Assembly (NCBI RefSeq): GCF_016860545.1
Contig: NZ_BNEB01000001.1
Span: forward strand, 496,001-560,000
Length of the DNA: 64,000 bases
DNA from: Streptomyces asoensis
GTDB lineage: Bacteria > Actinomycetota > Actinomycetes > Streptomycetales > Streptomycetaceae
Direction of reading: 5' to 3'
Below, one piece after another: positions 8,385 to 16,309 of the stretch. Numbering within the stretch: the stretch's first letter is position 1; each line of letters opens with the position of its first letter. The notes beneath the pieces were generated by a model, which saw only the letters and a program-made list of their open reading frames with translations, searched no databases and was not told where the DNA came from. Both the position numbers and the translations under genes were made by a program.

Positions 8385-9880
8385 CCTCGCAGAACACCAC
8401 CCCGCAGAACACCACTCCGAGGAACACCACCCAGAGGAACACGACGTCAGCGAGCACGGCGTCAGCGCGCCCGCCGTCCGCGGAACTGGACGATCCGCTT
8501 CTCGACCCCGGCGTCGTCGGCGACTTCCTGGGCCGCGTCGAGGATCTGTCCCCCACCGAGGATCCGGGCAGCCCGGCCGGGCTGCCCGCCCTGGTCGACC
8601 GGTTCGCGGCGCTGCCGGCCCCGCCCGGAGCCGTCGTCGTCATCGCGCTGCCGAACGGCATCCGGGCGCTGCGGTTCTTCTTCGCCGTCGCGCTGGCCGG
8701 GCACACCCCGGTGCTCCTCTCCCCGTCCACCCCGGTGTCCCGGGTCCGCGAGGTGGCCCGCGAGCTGGGCGCCTGCGCACTGGTCCGGGCGGCGATCCGG
8801 GCCGACGCGTACGGCGTCACCGACGTCAGCCGCACCGGCGGCGCCGACCTCGGCCTCTTCACCGGCCGACCGTATCTGCACCACGGGCCCGGCCACGTGA
8901 TCCTGATGAGTTCGGGCACCTCCGGCATGGCCACCGGCTGCCTGCACGGCCTCGACGCCCTGCTGCGCAACGCCCGCCGCCACGGCCGTTCCCTCGGCCA
9001 GGGCCCCACCGACACCACCCTGGTCAGCCTGCCCGTCTACTACTCCTACGCGCTGGTCGCCCAGGTCCTCGGCGGCCTCGTGCACGGCTCGCGGCTGGTC
9101 ATGGCCGGCCCGCCGTTCTCGGTGTCCGACTACCTGGCCACGGTCGCCGGCCGGGGCGTCACCCTCTCCTCGCTCACGCCGAGCCTGGTCAAGTCCGTCG
9201 TCACCGCGGGCGGCGAACTGCCCGCGCCACTGCGCACACTGACCGTGGGCGGACAGGCGCTCGACCCGTCGTACGTCTCCCGCCTGCTGAAACTCAACCC
9301 CGAGCTCGGGCTGTACATCACCTACGGGCTGACCGAGGCCGGCCCGCGGGTGTCCACCCTCGCCGCCCACCGGGAGCCCCCGCACCGGCACGGTTCGGTG
9401 GGGGTCCCGCTGGACGGCGTCGAAGTGCTCACCCGGTCCACCGACACCGGCGAGCGCGAACTGCTCGTGCGCTCCGACACCGTCTACCGCAGGCGGGTCG
9501 GCGAACCCGCGCCGTCCAAGCGCGGCGACCTGATCGAGCCCGGCCTGCTGGCCACCGGCGACATCGGGCACGTCGACGACGACGGGTACGTGTACGTGCA
9601 CGGCCGTTCGTCGGACTTCGCGACGGTGCGCGGCGAGAAGGTGTCGACGGCGACGGTGCGCCGGGCCGCCGAGTCACTGCCCGGTGTGGTCCGTGCCGCG
9701 ACCAGGATCGCCGTCGTCGACGACGACTCCGCCGTCCTGGAGCTCGACGTCTTCGTCGACGACGCCGTACCGCCCTCCGAAGCGGAGATGCGCCGGCATC
9801 TGCGGTCGCTGCTGACCCGTAACGAGCTGCCGGTGACGGTCCGGATCCAGCCGCTGCGCGCGGGCGAGCACCACAAGTGA
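8381..9880 (+). CDS. Acyl-adenylate-forming ligase lacking the A10 lysine (marC position)
   Basis: 499 residues of the ANL superfamily. It has the nucleotide loop MSSGTSGMATG, the LYITYGLTEAGPR motif, and ATGDIGHVDDDGYVYVHGRSSDFATVRGEKVS covering the A7/A8 region. The usual C-terminal Thr-x-x-Gly-Lys-Ile loop is absent: the protein ends NELPVTVRIQPLRAGEHHK. The adenylation half-reaction may therefore be weak or use another residue. The loop SGTSGMATG also lacks the usual Lys. The N-terminus is unusual: after the ATG come four near-identical Asn-Thr-Thr pentapeptides (residues 4-22), from a 15-bp tandem repeat, probably a disordered tail. It would activate an acyl starter for the ACP. It overlaps its neighbours by 4 bp on each side. 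Confidence 0.75.
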   Translation: MTSQNTTPQNTTPRNTTQRNTTSASTASARPPSAELDDPLLDPGVVGDFLGRVEDLSPTEDPGSPAGLPALVDRFAALPAPPGAVVVIALPNGIRALRFFFAVALAGHTPVLLSPSTPVSRVREVARELGACALVRAAIRADAYGVTDVSRTGGADLGLFTGRPYLHHGPGHVILMSSGTSGMATGCLHGLDALLRNARRHGRSLGQGPTDTTLVSLPVYYSYALVAQVLGGLVHGSRLVMAGPPFSVSDYLATVAGRGVTLSSLTPSLVKSVVTAGGELPAPLRTLTVGGQALDPSYVSRLLKLNPELGLYITYGLTEAGPRVSTLAAHREPPHRHGSVGVPLDGVEVLTRSTDTGERELLVRSDTVYRRRVGEPAPSKRGDLIEPGLLATGDIGHVDDDGYVYVHGRSSDFATVRGEKVSTATVRRAAESLPGVVRAATRIAVVDDDSAVLELDVFVDDAVPPSEAEMRRHLRSLLTRNELPVTVRIQPLRAGEHHK

Positions 9881-10599
9881 CGGGCCCGGAACCGCTCACC
9901 CTGTTCTGCGTCCCGCACGCCGGTGGCTCCGCGCGCAGCTTCGTGCGCTGGCGGCGGGAGCAGCCGGCGGAGCTGTGCGTCAGGCCGCTGGAGATCGCGG
10001 GCAAGGGCCTGCGTTCCCGTGAGCCGCGGGCGGCGACCCTGCGGGCGGCCGCCACGGACCTCGCCGTCCGGCTGGACCCGCCCGGCCGGTACGCACTCCT
10101 CGGGCACAGCATGGGCGCGCTGCTCGCCTACGAGACGGCGCTCGCCCTGCACGACCTGGGCCGTCCCGCACCCGAGTTCGTGGTGGTCGCCGCCGCCCGG
10201 CCGCCCCATCTGCTCGGCAGCTCCTCCTACGGCCCCCTGCTCGGCCTGGGCGACGACGCCCTGCTGGACGCACTCGCGGAGAACGGCCGGATCCCGGCGC
10301 AGGTACGCCGGTCACCGATGCGGCACCAGTTCGTGCCGGTCGTCCGCGGCGACCTCGCGCTGCTCGCCGGCCACCGCCCCGATCCCGAGCCGCGGCCCCT
10401 CCCGAGCGATCTCGTCACCTGGTACGGCGACGGTGACGCGGACACCCCTCCCGGGGTGATGTCCGGCTGGCGGCACTACGCCCGGCGCGCCCAAGGCCCC
10501 GAGGCCTTCGCCGGCGGCCACTTCTTCCTCCACGAACGCCTCGGGGAGGTCACGGGCCGCCTGCTGGAACTGGCCGCACAGCGGCGAGCGGGCCGCTGA
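9877..10599 (+). CDS. Type II thioesterase (marD position)
   Basis: 240-residue alpha/beta hydrolase of the type II thioesterase family found in NRPS/PKS clusters. It begins FCVPHAGGSARSFVRWRRE, carries the nucleophile Ser78 in GHSMGALLAYE, and ends with the catalytic His215 in GGHFFLHE. Such enzymes remove aberrant acyl groups from carrier proteins and sometimes release products. The GTG start overlaps the ligase stop (GTGA), so it is the last gene of the four-gene operon. A large hairpin begins inside its last codons and probably terminates transcription toward the converging operon on the other strand. Confidence 0.9.
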   Translation: MTGPEPLTLFCVPHAGGSARSFVRWRREQPAELCVRPLEIAGKGLRSREPRAATLRAAATDLAVRLDPPGRYALLGHSMGALLAYETALALHDLGRPAPEFVVVAAARPPHLLGSSSYGPLLGLGDDALLDALAENGRIPAQVRRSPMRHQFVPVVRGDLALLAGHRPDPEPRPLPSDLVTWYGDGDADTPPGVMSGWRHYARRAQGPEAFAGGHFFLHERLGEVTGRLLELAAQRRAGR

Positions 10600-10628
10600 C
10601 CGGGACCGGTCGGCGGCCCGCTCGCCGC
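10581..10628. terminator. Long bidirectional hairpin between convergent operons
   Basis: The arms 10581-10596 and 10613-10628 are perfect 16-bp reverse complements, GC-rich, with a further partly paired CCGG/CCGG core between them. The structure contains the thioesterase stop codon and lies just beyond the end of the oppositely oriented heme enzyme gene (stop 10676). There is no U tract, as is common for Streptomyces terminators. It is likely to end transcription from both sides. Confidence 0.75.
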
Positions 10629-10675
10629 AGGGCGGTGCCTGAAGGGGTGAAGCCGCAGGGACGGCGGTGGCGGTG

Positions 10676-11530
10676 TCAGTGCTGCACCGGGCAGCCGTTC
10701 CCGCCGCCGCGCACCGGGGCGTCGGTGTCGTGCCGGGTGCCGAGCAGCCAGTACGCGTCCTCCGCCGCCCGCCACAGCTCCGGGAAGAGCGCCAGCTGCG
10801 AACGGGCCTCCAGCGTCGCGAGGGACCGGCCGCCCAGGCTCTGCGGCAGCTCGAGCCCGTCGTCGCTCTCCTCGTTGGCCTTGCGCAGCCCGGGCTGGCC
10901 GCCCAGCTGCGACCAGACCATGATCAGGTGGTGCTGTTTCCAGCCGAGGACACTGCCGTCCAGCCGCAGCATCGCCTCGCGCACCAGGGCCAGCGACTGG
11001 GACCCGGCCGAGCGCGGGCCGTCGTAGCCGTCGTCCTGCTGGGCGATCACGTCCTGGAGGGACAGCCCGGCACGCTCCACCGCCTGCTCGTAGGCTTTCC
11101 AGACCGGGCGGGCCACCCGCCGCAGATTGCGGTAGCCGGGCGAGTCCAGGCCGGTGGCGTCCTCGGGCAGCGCGTTGCGCATCATCAGCAGGCTGTGCTG
11201 CGGCAGGTGATCGGTGAGCAGCCGCACCGCCTGGACGGTGACCTCGCTGAGCCCGGTGGCCCGGTCGAACATGCGGACCGCCTGGTGGTACCGGTCCTCG
11301 TCGAGATGGCCGATCGCCCGGCGCAGCTCGTAGTGGACCTGTACCCAGGCGTACTCGGTGATGAGGTGGGTGACCTGGAAGAACCGCTGGTCGGGGTGTT
11401 CCGTCTCGCTCTCCGGGACCAGCGCGCCGAGGGCGTCGGTGAGATGCAGGACGTTCTCGTAGTTGCTGCCCCGGTCGAAGTCGTAGGAGAGCAGGGCGTT
11501 GGGTTCGTCCGGGTTCAGCGAGCGCTTCAC
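10676..11530 (-). CDS. marE: MarE-like heme oxygenase of the tryptophan dioxygenase superfamily
   Basis: 284 residues with an all-helical TDO-superfamily pattern: FFQVTHLITEYAWVQVHYEL replaces the canonical HQ/ELW helix of tryptophan 2,3-dioxygenase, and WKQHHLIMVWSQLGG (His200/His201) supplies the expected proximal heme ligand. The GTGGSSG loop of true TDO is absent. The superfamily also includes the 2-oxindole-forming MarE of maremycin biosynthesis and the heme tyrosine hydroxylases (LmbB2/SfmD groups). Because the next genes are a beta-methyltryptophan cassette, oxidation of methyltryptophan to the oxindole is the best guess. It is the last gene of a minus-strand operon running 15816 to 10676, and its start overlaps the upstream stop (ATGA). 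Symbol by family and gene order, not by alignment. Confidence 0.75.
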   Translation of the reverse strand: MKRSLNPDEPNALLSYDFDRGSNYENVLHLTDALGALVPESETEHPDQRFFQVTHLITEYAWVQVHYELRRAIGHLDEDRYHQAVRMFDRATGLSEVTVQAVRLLTDHLPQHSLLMMRNALPEDATGLDSPGYRNLRRVARPVWKAYEQAVERAGLSLQDVIAQQDDGYDGPRSAGSQSLALVREAMLRLDGSVLGWKQHHLIMVWSQLGGQPGLRKANEESDDGLELPQSLGGRSLATLEARSQLALFPELWRAAEDAYWLLGTRHDTDAPVRGGGNGCPVQH

Positions 11531-12573
11531 CGGGTCTCCTCTTTGGTGTACTCGACCAGCCAGTGGCCGGGCAGCTCGAACTTCCTGGCGTCCGTGAGGG
11601 TGAGCCCGACACCGGCGCCGATGTCGCGCAGGTCGTCCATGCTGCGCTCACGGCCGCCGAGCAGCACCAGCATCAGCAGGTCGGCGTAGCTCGCCATCAC
11701 AGGGTCCTTGCCGCTGTCCAGCAGCCGCTCGACGACCACGACCCGCCCGCCGGGCGCGAGCGCCGCCGAGCAGCGGCCGAGGATGCGGGCCGCGTCCCGG
11801 TCGCTCCAGTTGTGCAGGGTGTTGGCGATCAGGTAGACGTCGCCGCCGGTGGGAACCGGCTCGAAGAAGCTGCCCGCGACCAGCTCGCAGCGGTCGGCGA
11901 CCGGGGCGGTGATCCCGGCGGCCTCGTCGATGACGCTCGGCAGCTCCAGCAGGGTGCCGCGCAGCGCGGGGTGCTCGGTGAGCAGCTTCAGCAGCAGGGA
12001 GCCGTTGCCGCCGCCGACGTCCACGACATGCCCCACCGACGCCCAGTCGTAGATCCGCGCCAGTTCGGGCACCAGCCGGTCCGCGATGCGGGCGATGCCC
12101 GTGTTGAAGGACTTCTCGATGTCGGGGTGCGCCTCGAGGTCTTTCCAGAAGGGCCGCCCGTGCGCCTGCTCGTACACCGGCAGACCGGTGCGTACGGCGT
12201 CCATGAGCCGGCCGACGGCCGGTTCGAAGCGGGCCTCCATGGGCCGGCTGGGGTCCTCGTAGTCCAGCCAGCGGCGCAGGTTGCTCGGGTGGTCGCCGAG
12301 CAGTACCCGGCCCACGTCGGTGAGCTCGTACGTCCGCTGCCGCGACGCGGTGTCCATCGTCTCCTCGAAGAGGCCGAGGAGGCTGACGTAGTGCAGGACG
12401 CGGCCCAGGGACTGCTCGTCGGTGCCGGTCTCGGCGGCCAGGGCGGCCGCGGTCCGGTGCCCCTGCTCGACCAGGTCGGGCAGGCGGAGGGTCGCGGTCA
12501 CCCGCACGGCGGTGGGGGTGAACCCGGAGCCCAGGGCGAGGATCGTGTTCAACGGGTCTTGGCGGAACACCAA
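11527..12573 (-). CDS. marF: SAM-dependent methyltransferase, acetylserotonin-OMT type (MarF-like)
   Basis: 348 residues. An N-terminal winged-helix dimerisation domain (PLNTILALGSGFTPTAVRVTA to about residue 105) precedes a class I Rossmann methyltransferase with VVDVGGGNGSLL as SAM motif I (about 180). A conserved LIANTLHNWSDRDAARIL stretch carries the His-Asn-Trp typical of this O-methyltransferase-like family. In the maremycin pathway the corresponding gene has been assigned indole N-methylation, which fits a substrate of tryptophan type, but the sequence alone cannot separate O- from N-methylation. It overlaps the heme enzyme downstream by 4 bp and is 54 bp from the aminotransferase upstream. 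Confidence 0.75.
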   Translation of the reverse strand: MVFRQDPLNTILALGSGFTPTAVRVTATLRLPDLVEQGHRTAAALAAETGTDEQSLGRVLHYVSLLGLFEETMDTASRQRTYELTDVGRVLLGDHPSNLRRWLDYEDPSRPMEARFEPAVGRLMDAVRTGLPVYEQAHGRPFWKDLEAHPDIEKSFNTGIARIADRLVPELARIYDWASVGHVVDVGGGNGSLLLKLLTEHPALRGTLLELPSVIDEAAGITAPVADRCELVAGSFFEPVPTGGDVYLIANTLHNWSDRDAARILGRCSAALAPGGRVVVVERLLDSGKDPVMASYADLLMLVLLGGRERSMDDLRDIGAGVGLTLTDARKFELPGHWLVEYTKEETR

Positions 12574-12627
12574 AAGCCTCCAGTCGTCTCGTTCGGTCGG
12601 TCGTTCGCCGGGGGTTCCGGTGCGAAT

Positions 12628-13686
12628 TCAGGGGTTCTGTTCGATCTCGTCGAGGGCGTCGAGGAACCGCTCCAGGTCCTCTTTCTCGCCGAGCGACGTA
12701 CGCAGATATCCGGGGAATCCGAACAGCCCTGCATTGCGAACGAGAATGCCGAAATCGGCGGCGAGACGATCCTGAGCACGGGCGCAGTCCCGGGCCGCGA
12801 CGGCGACGAAGTTGGTCACGGAGGGCAGATGGGCGCGGCCCCGGCGGTCCAGCTCGCCGACGAACCAGCGCCGCCGCTCGGCGGTGGAGCGGCGCACCCC
12901 GTCGACGAAGTCCGGGTCGCCGAGGGCGGCGATCGCGGCCGCCTGCGCGAGCCGGTTCACACTGAAGGGCAGGGCGCGCAGGGTCCCCCGCAGCCCGGCG
13001 ATCAGATCGGGCCGGCCGACGGCGTAGCCGACGCGCAGCGCGGCCAGGCCGTAGGCCTTGGAGAAGGTGCGCAGCGCGACGACCGGCGCGTCCCCGGCGG
13101 CCGTCAGGTCGCGGGTCTGCGGGACGTCCGGGCCGGCGAACTCCATGTACGCCTCGTCGAACACCAGCGGGACCCCGCTGCGGCCGCAGACGTCGACCAG
13201 CGCGCCGAGCTCCTGCCGGGTGAGGGCCGCCCCGCTGGGGTTGTGCGGGTTGCACAGATAGCCGATCCCGTGTCCGGGCAGCCGCGCGGCGAACCCGGCG
13301 ACGTCGACGGCCGTGCCGGCCGCCGGTACGGCGGCGCAGCCGCGCCCGAGCAGTTCCAGGCAGGCCCGGTAGCCGGGGAACGTACCGTCGGTGACGAGGC
13401 CGGGAAGGTTCCGGTCGCCGAGGGTCAGGGCGGTGGCCAGGACGAGTTCGTCACTGCCGTTGGCGACGGCGATGTGCTCGGGGCCGACACCCCAGTGCGT
13501 GGCCAGCGCCCGCACCAGTTCCTGCCGTTCGGGGTCCGGGTAGACGTTGACCCGCGCCAGTTCCCGCTCGGCCGCCTGGAGCGCGGCCTTGCTGGCCCCG
13601 TGCGGACTCTCGCTCAGATGCAGCCGGATCAGGTCGTCGGCCCCGGCGACACTCGTGTTGAACGCACTGCCCGCGGCCGGGGTCAC
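12628..13686 (-). CDS. marG: PLP aminotransferase of the beta-methyltryptophan cassette (MarG-like)
   Basis: 352-residue fold-type I aminotransferase related to histidinol-phosphate aminotransferase. Visible residues are the NPHNPSG loop (146-152), Asp177 in VFDEAYMEF that pairs with the pyridine nitrogen, and the Schiff-base Lys210 in RTFSKAYGLAALRVGYAVG. In the MarG/MarH/MarI system, the aminotransferase converts tryptophan to indolepyruvate and re-aminates the product after C-methylation. The gene abuts the cupin gene (4-bp overlap), and the C-methyltransferase follows immediately upstream, which is the arrangement expected of that cassette. An ordinary HisC role is unlikely because no other histidine genes are present. 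Confidence 0.85.
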   Translation of the reverse strand: MTPAAGSAFNTSVAGADDLIRLHLSESPHGASKAALQAAERELARVNVYPDPERQELVRALATHWGVGPEHIAVANGSDELVLATALTLGDRNLPGLVTDGTFPGYRACLELLGRGCAAVPAAGTAVDVAGFAARLPGHGIGYLCNPHNPSGAALTRQELGALVDVCGRSGVPLVFDEAYMEFAGPDVPQTRDLTAAGDAPVVALRTFSKAYGLAALRVGYAVGRPDLIAGLRGTLRALPFSVNRLAQAAAIAALGDPDFVDGVRRSTAERRRWFVGELDRRGRAHLPSVTNFVAVAARDCARAQDRLAADFGILVRNAGLFGFPGYLRTSLGEKEDLERFLDALDEIEQNP

Positions 13687-14072
13687 AGCCGGTCCCCCAG
13701 GAGGATGCCGAAGCAGTAGCTGCCGACCTCGGCCTCGAGGGTGAGGAAGCAGTGTTCGCTGCCGGCCGGGATCCGCATGACGGCCGGTGAGAGCAGTTCA
13801 TGGCGTCTGCCGTCGAGTTGGACCTCGATGCGGGCGCCGCCCTTGTTCGGGGAGACCAGCAGGTAGAGCTCGTCGACCGGGTGGGTGTGCGGCGCGGCGA
13901 CCGGTTTGCCGACCAGGGTGCTGAGTTCACCGCCGGCGAGCTGCACGGGCAGGCCGCCGAACATGTCCGCGGTGAGGTAGAAGGGCGCGGGCTGGTGGTG
14001 TCCGGCCACGGCCAGGGGGATGGGCAGACCCTCCACGATCTCGGGGTCGGCGGGACATCGCTCGGTCGTCAC
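13683..14072 (-). CDS. marH: Cupin protein of the beta-methyltryptophan cassette (MarH-like)
   Basis: 129-residue single-domain cupin. The metal-site pattern is complete: His62, His64 and Glu68 in PHTHPVDELYLLVSP and His107 in PAGSEHCFL. In maremycin and streptonigrin biosynthesis a small cupin next to the aminotransferase and methyltransferase controls the beta-carbon configuration of methyl-indolepyruvate by epimerisation. It overlaps both neighbours by 4 bp, so the three proteins are translationally coupled. By fold alone it could be any small cupin; the specific role is from context. Confidence 0.8.
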   Translation of the reverse strand: MTTERCPADPEIVEGLPIPLAVAGHHQPAPFYLTADMFGGLPVQLAGGELSTLVGKPVAAPHTHPVDELYLLVSPNKGGARIEVQLDGRRHELLSPAVMRIPAGSEHCFLTLEAEVGSYCFGILLGDRL

Positions 14073-15142
14073 TGGGCCTCCAGGACGAACAGGTAGGTGT
14101 GCGGGGCGCCGAAGGGGACCGTGCGGCGCAGGTGGAGACCGCCCTCGTGGAAGAGGTTCTCGTACTCCTCGCGCGTGTAGATCGGGACGCCCATCAGCGC
14201 GTGGGCGAGCTCGAAGCCGCTGGAGAAGACGGGCAGCGTGTCCTTCTCGTCGCGCGGCCGGACGGTGGTGTCGGCGAGCAGGAAGGTGTGCGCGCGCGGG
14301 AACGCCTTGCGCAGCGCCGGGATGACGTCCGTGCGGGTGGTGGGGTCGACGAGCAGGTCGTGCAGGAACATGAAGCTCATCGCGACGTCCACCTGGTCGG
14401 CGCCCTCGATGCGGCGGCCGTGGAAGAGGATGTCGAGGACGTCGGCGCAGATCGGCCGGACCCGGTCGGTCAGCCCGTGGCGCTCGACGGTCCCGGCCGC
14501 GAGTGCGGTGGCCGAGGCGCTGATGTCCAGGCCCAGTCCGCGGGCGCCGGGACGGGACTTGACGAGGCGGGACACGCGCTCACTGATCCCGCTGCCGAGG
14601 TCGGCGATGACGGAGAAGTCGAGCTCGGCGATCTGTTCGTCGAGCAGATTCCGCATCAGCGCCATGTCGGCCTGGGCCGAACCGAGCGCCACCATGGCCT
14701 CGTCCCGCAACACGTCCTCGCCGAAAGCGCGTTCCCCTCGCGCGATGGACGCGGCGTTGGCGAAGACATTGTGGTATCCGCCCACGCCCCAGGTGAAGAA
14801 CCCTATTTTCCGGCGGAGTTCACCCCAGGCCGGCGTGGGTGTCACCCGGTCGTCGTCGATGTCGAGGTATCCGAAGGCCTCCGCCGCGGACACCAACTGG
14901 CGGAAAACCCTTTCGTCCAGCTTCCGGCGCCAACAGTACTGGGGTACATCGAGCCGGTCGGTCTCGTCGAACCAGGCGAACAGCCCCAATTGCTCCAGGG
15001 CGAAAACGACATGCGTGGAGATGAATCCGTTGAACGCGGTGTCGGCATCGAGCGGGGTGCGCGCGGCGCCCTGCCATTCGGCGGGACGGAAAACGCTTTC
15101 ATCCAACGCTCGCAGGCCGTCGCGGGAAAGGGGAGCTGTCAC
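14069..15142 (-). CDS. marI: Alpha-keto-acid C-methyltransferase (MarI-like)
   Basis: 357 residues. An N-terminal helical domain (STHVVFALEQLGLFAWFDE) precedes a class I methyltransferase core with VIADLGSGISERVSRLV as motif I and LGLDISASATALA as the acidic loop. Relatives include MppJ- and MrsA-type enzymes that methylate the beta carbon of 2-oxo acids. Here the substrate would be indolepyruvate. GTG 15142 is chosen over longer in-frame starts because GGAAGG lies 8 bases upstream and the extra 72 residues of the longer frame are Pro/Arg/Gly-rich non-protein sequence. A 284-bp gap separates it from the carrier-protein gene upstream. Confidence 0.85.
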   Translation of the reverse strand: MTAPLSRDGLRALDESVFRPAEWQGAARTPLDADTAFNGFISTHVVFALEQLGLFAWFDETDRLDVPQYCWRRKLDERVFRQLVSAAEAFGYLDIDDDRVTPTPAWGELRRKIGFFTWGVGGYHNVFANAASIARGERAFGEDVLRDEAMVALGSAQADMALMRNLLDEQIAELDFSVIADLGSGISERVSRLVKSRPGARGLGLDISASATALAAGTVERHGLTDRVRPICADVLDILFHGRRIEGADQVDVAMSFMFLHDLLVDPTTRTDVIPALRKAFPRAHTFLLADTTVRPRDEKDTLPVFSSGFELAHALMGVPIYTREEYENLFHEGGLHLRRTVPFGAPHTYLFVLEAQ

Positions 15143-15426
15143 GGGAAGTGCCTTCCTTGTTTCGGTCGAATGCCGGGATCCGGTCCGGGCGGGCCCACGC
15201 CGGGCCGACACCGCGCCCGCATTGCCGAGCCGCCCCGAGCGGAAATCGAGCCGGCCCGGAGTCCACGCGGACGCCCCTTGGACTCGGCATGGACTCGGCA
15301 TGGATCCGGGCGGGCATCCGGGCACGGTGACGGGCGTGGGCAGGACATGGAGCGGCACGGAGTCGAGTCCGGCCGCCGTCGGGCCGAAGCCGGTCCGATG
15401 CCGGCGTTCGACGCGGCGGCGACCGG
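15143..15426. other. Gap inside the minus-strand operon
   Basis: 284 bp between the free carrier-protein gene (upstream) and the C-methyltransferase gene. The only structure seen is an 11-bp direct repeat, GACTCGGCATG, occurring twice in tandem near 15280-15303, and the ribosome binding site of the methyltransferase near 15150. I see no convincing gene. A second promoter for the methyltransferase-to-heme-enzyme genes could lie here, but none is clear. Confidence 0.4.
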
Positions 15427-15816
15427 TTACAGGCGGGGCGAGGTGGCGGCGATCCGTTCCACCGCCACCGCCAGTTCGCGCACGGTGGGGTGGTCGAAGA
15501 ACAGCCGGTTGGGCAGCCGGACGCCGTACCGCCGACGCAGCCGCATCAGTACCTGTGTGGCCTTCAGGGAGTGGCCGCCCGCCTCGAGAAAGGGGGTGTC
15601 GTCGTCGAAGTCGTCATGCCCGAGCACCTCGACCCATGCGGCTCTGACCTGATCCTCCATGGCCGGCACCGGCGTCGTCACGGGTGGCCCGGAAGCCGGT
15701 CCGCGAAGCGGCCCGGAAGCCCGTCTCGAAGCCGTCCCGGCAGCCGGCCGGGAAGGCAGTCCGGAAGACGGTCCGGCATACGGATCCGGAGGTGTTTTCA
15801 CGCCGTCGTCGCTCAA
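15427..15816 (-). CDS. Free peptidyl carrier protein (marJ position)
   Basis: 129 residues. The C-terminal 77 form a carrier-protein domain with DDTPFLEAGGHSLKATQVL, where Ser83 accepts the phosphopantetheine arm, and RRRYGVRLPNRLFFDHPTV helix III. The GGHSL motif marks it as peptidyl (NRPS) type, not acyl type. The first 50 residues are Pro/Ser/Gly-rich and probably flexible; their DNA shows short GC-rich near-repeats. TTG 15816 is preceded by GGGGGA at 6 bases, but an internal ATG at about residue 53 would give a bare domain. The A-domain enzyme at 24742 lacks its own carrier, so this free protein is a good candidate acceptor. First gene of the minus-strand operon. Confidence 0.85.
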   Translation of the reverse strand: MSDDGVKTPPDPYAGPSSGLPSRPAAGTASRRASGPLRGPASGPPVTTPVPAMEDQVRAAWVEVLGHDDFDDDTPFLEAGGHSLKATQVLMRLRRRYGVRLPNRLFFDHPTVRELAVAVERIAATSPRL

Positions 15817-15881
15817 GAGAATTCCCCCGTGTCATGGCGGATCACGGCCGATCGCCCCGGATGCGGGGCAGCAGTGGAAGG

Positions 15882-15901
15882 GCCACGCCCATGGGCGTGG
15901 C
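15882..15901. promoter_or_regulatory. 20-bp perfect palindrome in divergent promoter region
   Basis: GCCACGCCCATGGGCGTGGC is a perfect palindrome located 66 bp upstream of the carrier-protein start (15816). Two smaller palindromes follow closely (TGAAGCTTCA at 15906-15915 and CAATTG at 15914-15919). It could be an operator for the minus-strand operon or a hairpin in its leader. No binding protein can be named. Confidence 0.5.
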
Positions 15902-15944
15902 TGAGTGAAGCTTCAATTGTTTCCCCCGTAGAAACGGACGCTCC

Positions 15945-15963
15945 ACCGGTAAGTCAAACCGGT
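15945..15963. promoter_or_regulatory. ACCGGT-N7-ACCGGT pair over a possible minus-strand -35 box
   Basis: Two ACCGGT hexamers (15945-15950 and 15958-15963), each self-complementary, flank AAGTCAA. Read on the minus strand the spacer gives TTGACTT, a good -35 element pointing toward the carrier-protein gene. The same doublet with a 6-bp spacer recurs at 16290-16307 on the other side of the intergenic region. The arrangement suggests a shared operator for the two divergent units. Confidence 0.4.
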
Positions 15964-16157
15964 CCGGTCCCTGAGGTGATTGCTCACCCTGGCGGCAGAT
16001 TGCCGATATCGGAGAGTAGGCAGCGGCCATCGAGCCAGTCAAGGGGCGAATGTCGGCCACCCTGCGCCGGATAACCCCTGGCCAGCGCTTCGGCTCCGCG
16101 CGGCGATTCCGCCCCGAGATTCGCATGCATCGGCCATCCGGTTGGCCGAAAAGCGGG

Positions 16158-16187
16158 TTGACGGCCGAAACTTGGCACCTCTACCGT
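16158..16187 (+). promoter_or_regulatory. Likely promoter of the rightward biosynthetic operon
   Basis: TTGACG (16158-16163) and TACCGT (16182-16187) are separated by 18 bp, a good match to Streptomyces housekeeping promoters. Transcription would begin near 16195 and run into the reductase gene at 16521, leaving a leader of more than 300 nt that contains the inverted repeat at 16288-16309. Confidence 0.5.
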
Positions 16188-16287
16188 CGATGAGTCGATT
16201 GTGAACGCAGTATTTCAAGGGTTGCGTTCGAGTCGGACGTCAACCGGCGTGACAGGGGGAATGATGTACGCCGCAACGGGGAAGGAA

Positions 16288-16309
16288 GAACCGGTCGACC
16301 AACCGGTTC
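16288..16309. promoter_or_regulatory. Inverted repeat GAACCGGT / ACCGGTTC
   Basis: GAACCGGT (16288-16295) and ACCGGTTC (16302-16309) form a perfect 8-bp inverted repeat with a 6-base spacer. It lies downstream of the proposed +1, so it could be an operator, an attenuator hairpin, or both. It shares the ACCGGT core with the doublet at 15945-15963. Confidence 0.45.

Noticed and set aside
10676..11530. True tryptophan 2,3-dioxygenase for kynurenine formation
   Set aside because: The GTGGSSG loop and canonical substrate-binding helix are missing, and no kynureninase or other kynurenine genes are in the cluster.
16288..16309. Rho-independent terminator
   Set aside because: The 8-bp stem is followed by CTTATTGCG, not an immediate T tract, and it lies ahead of the operon's first gene. 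A regulatory site is more likely.
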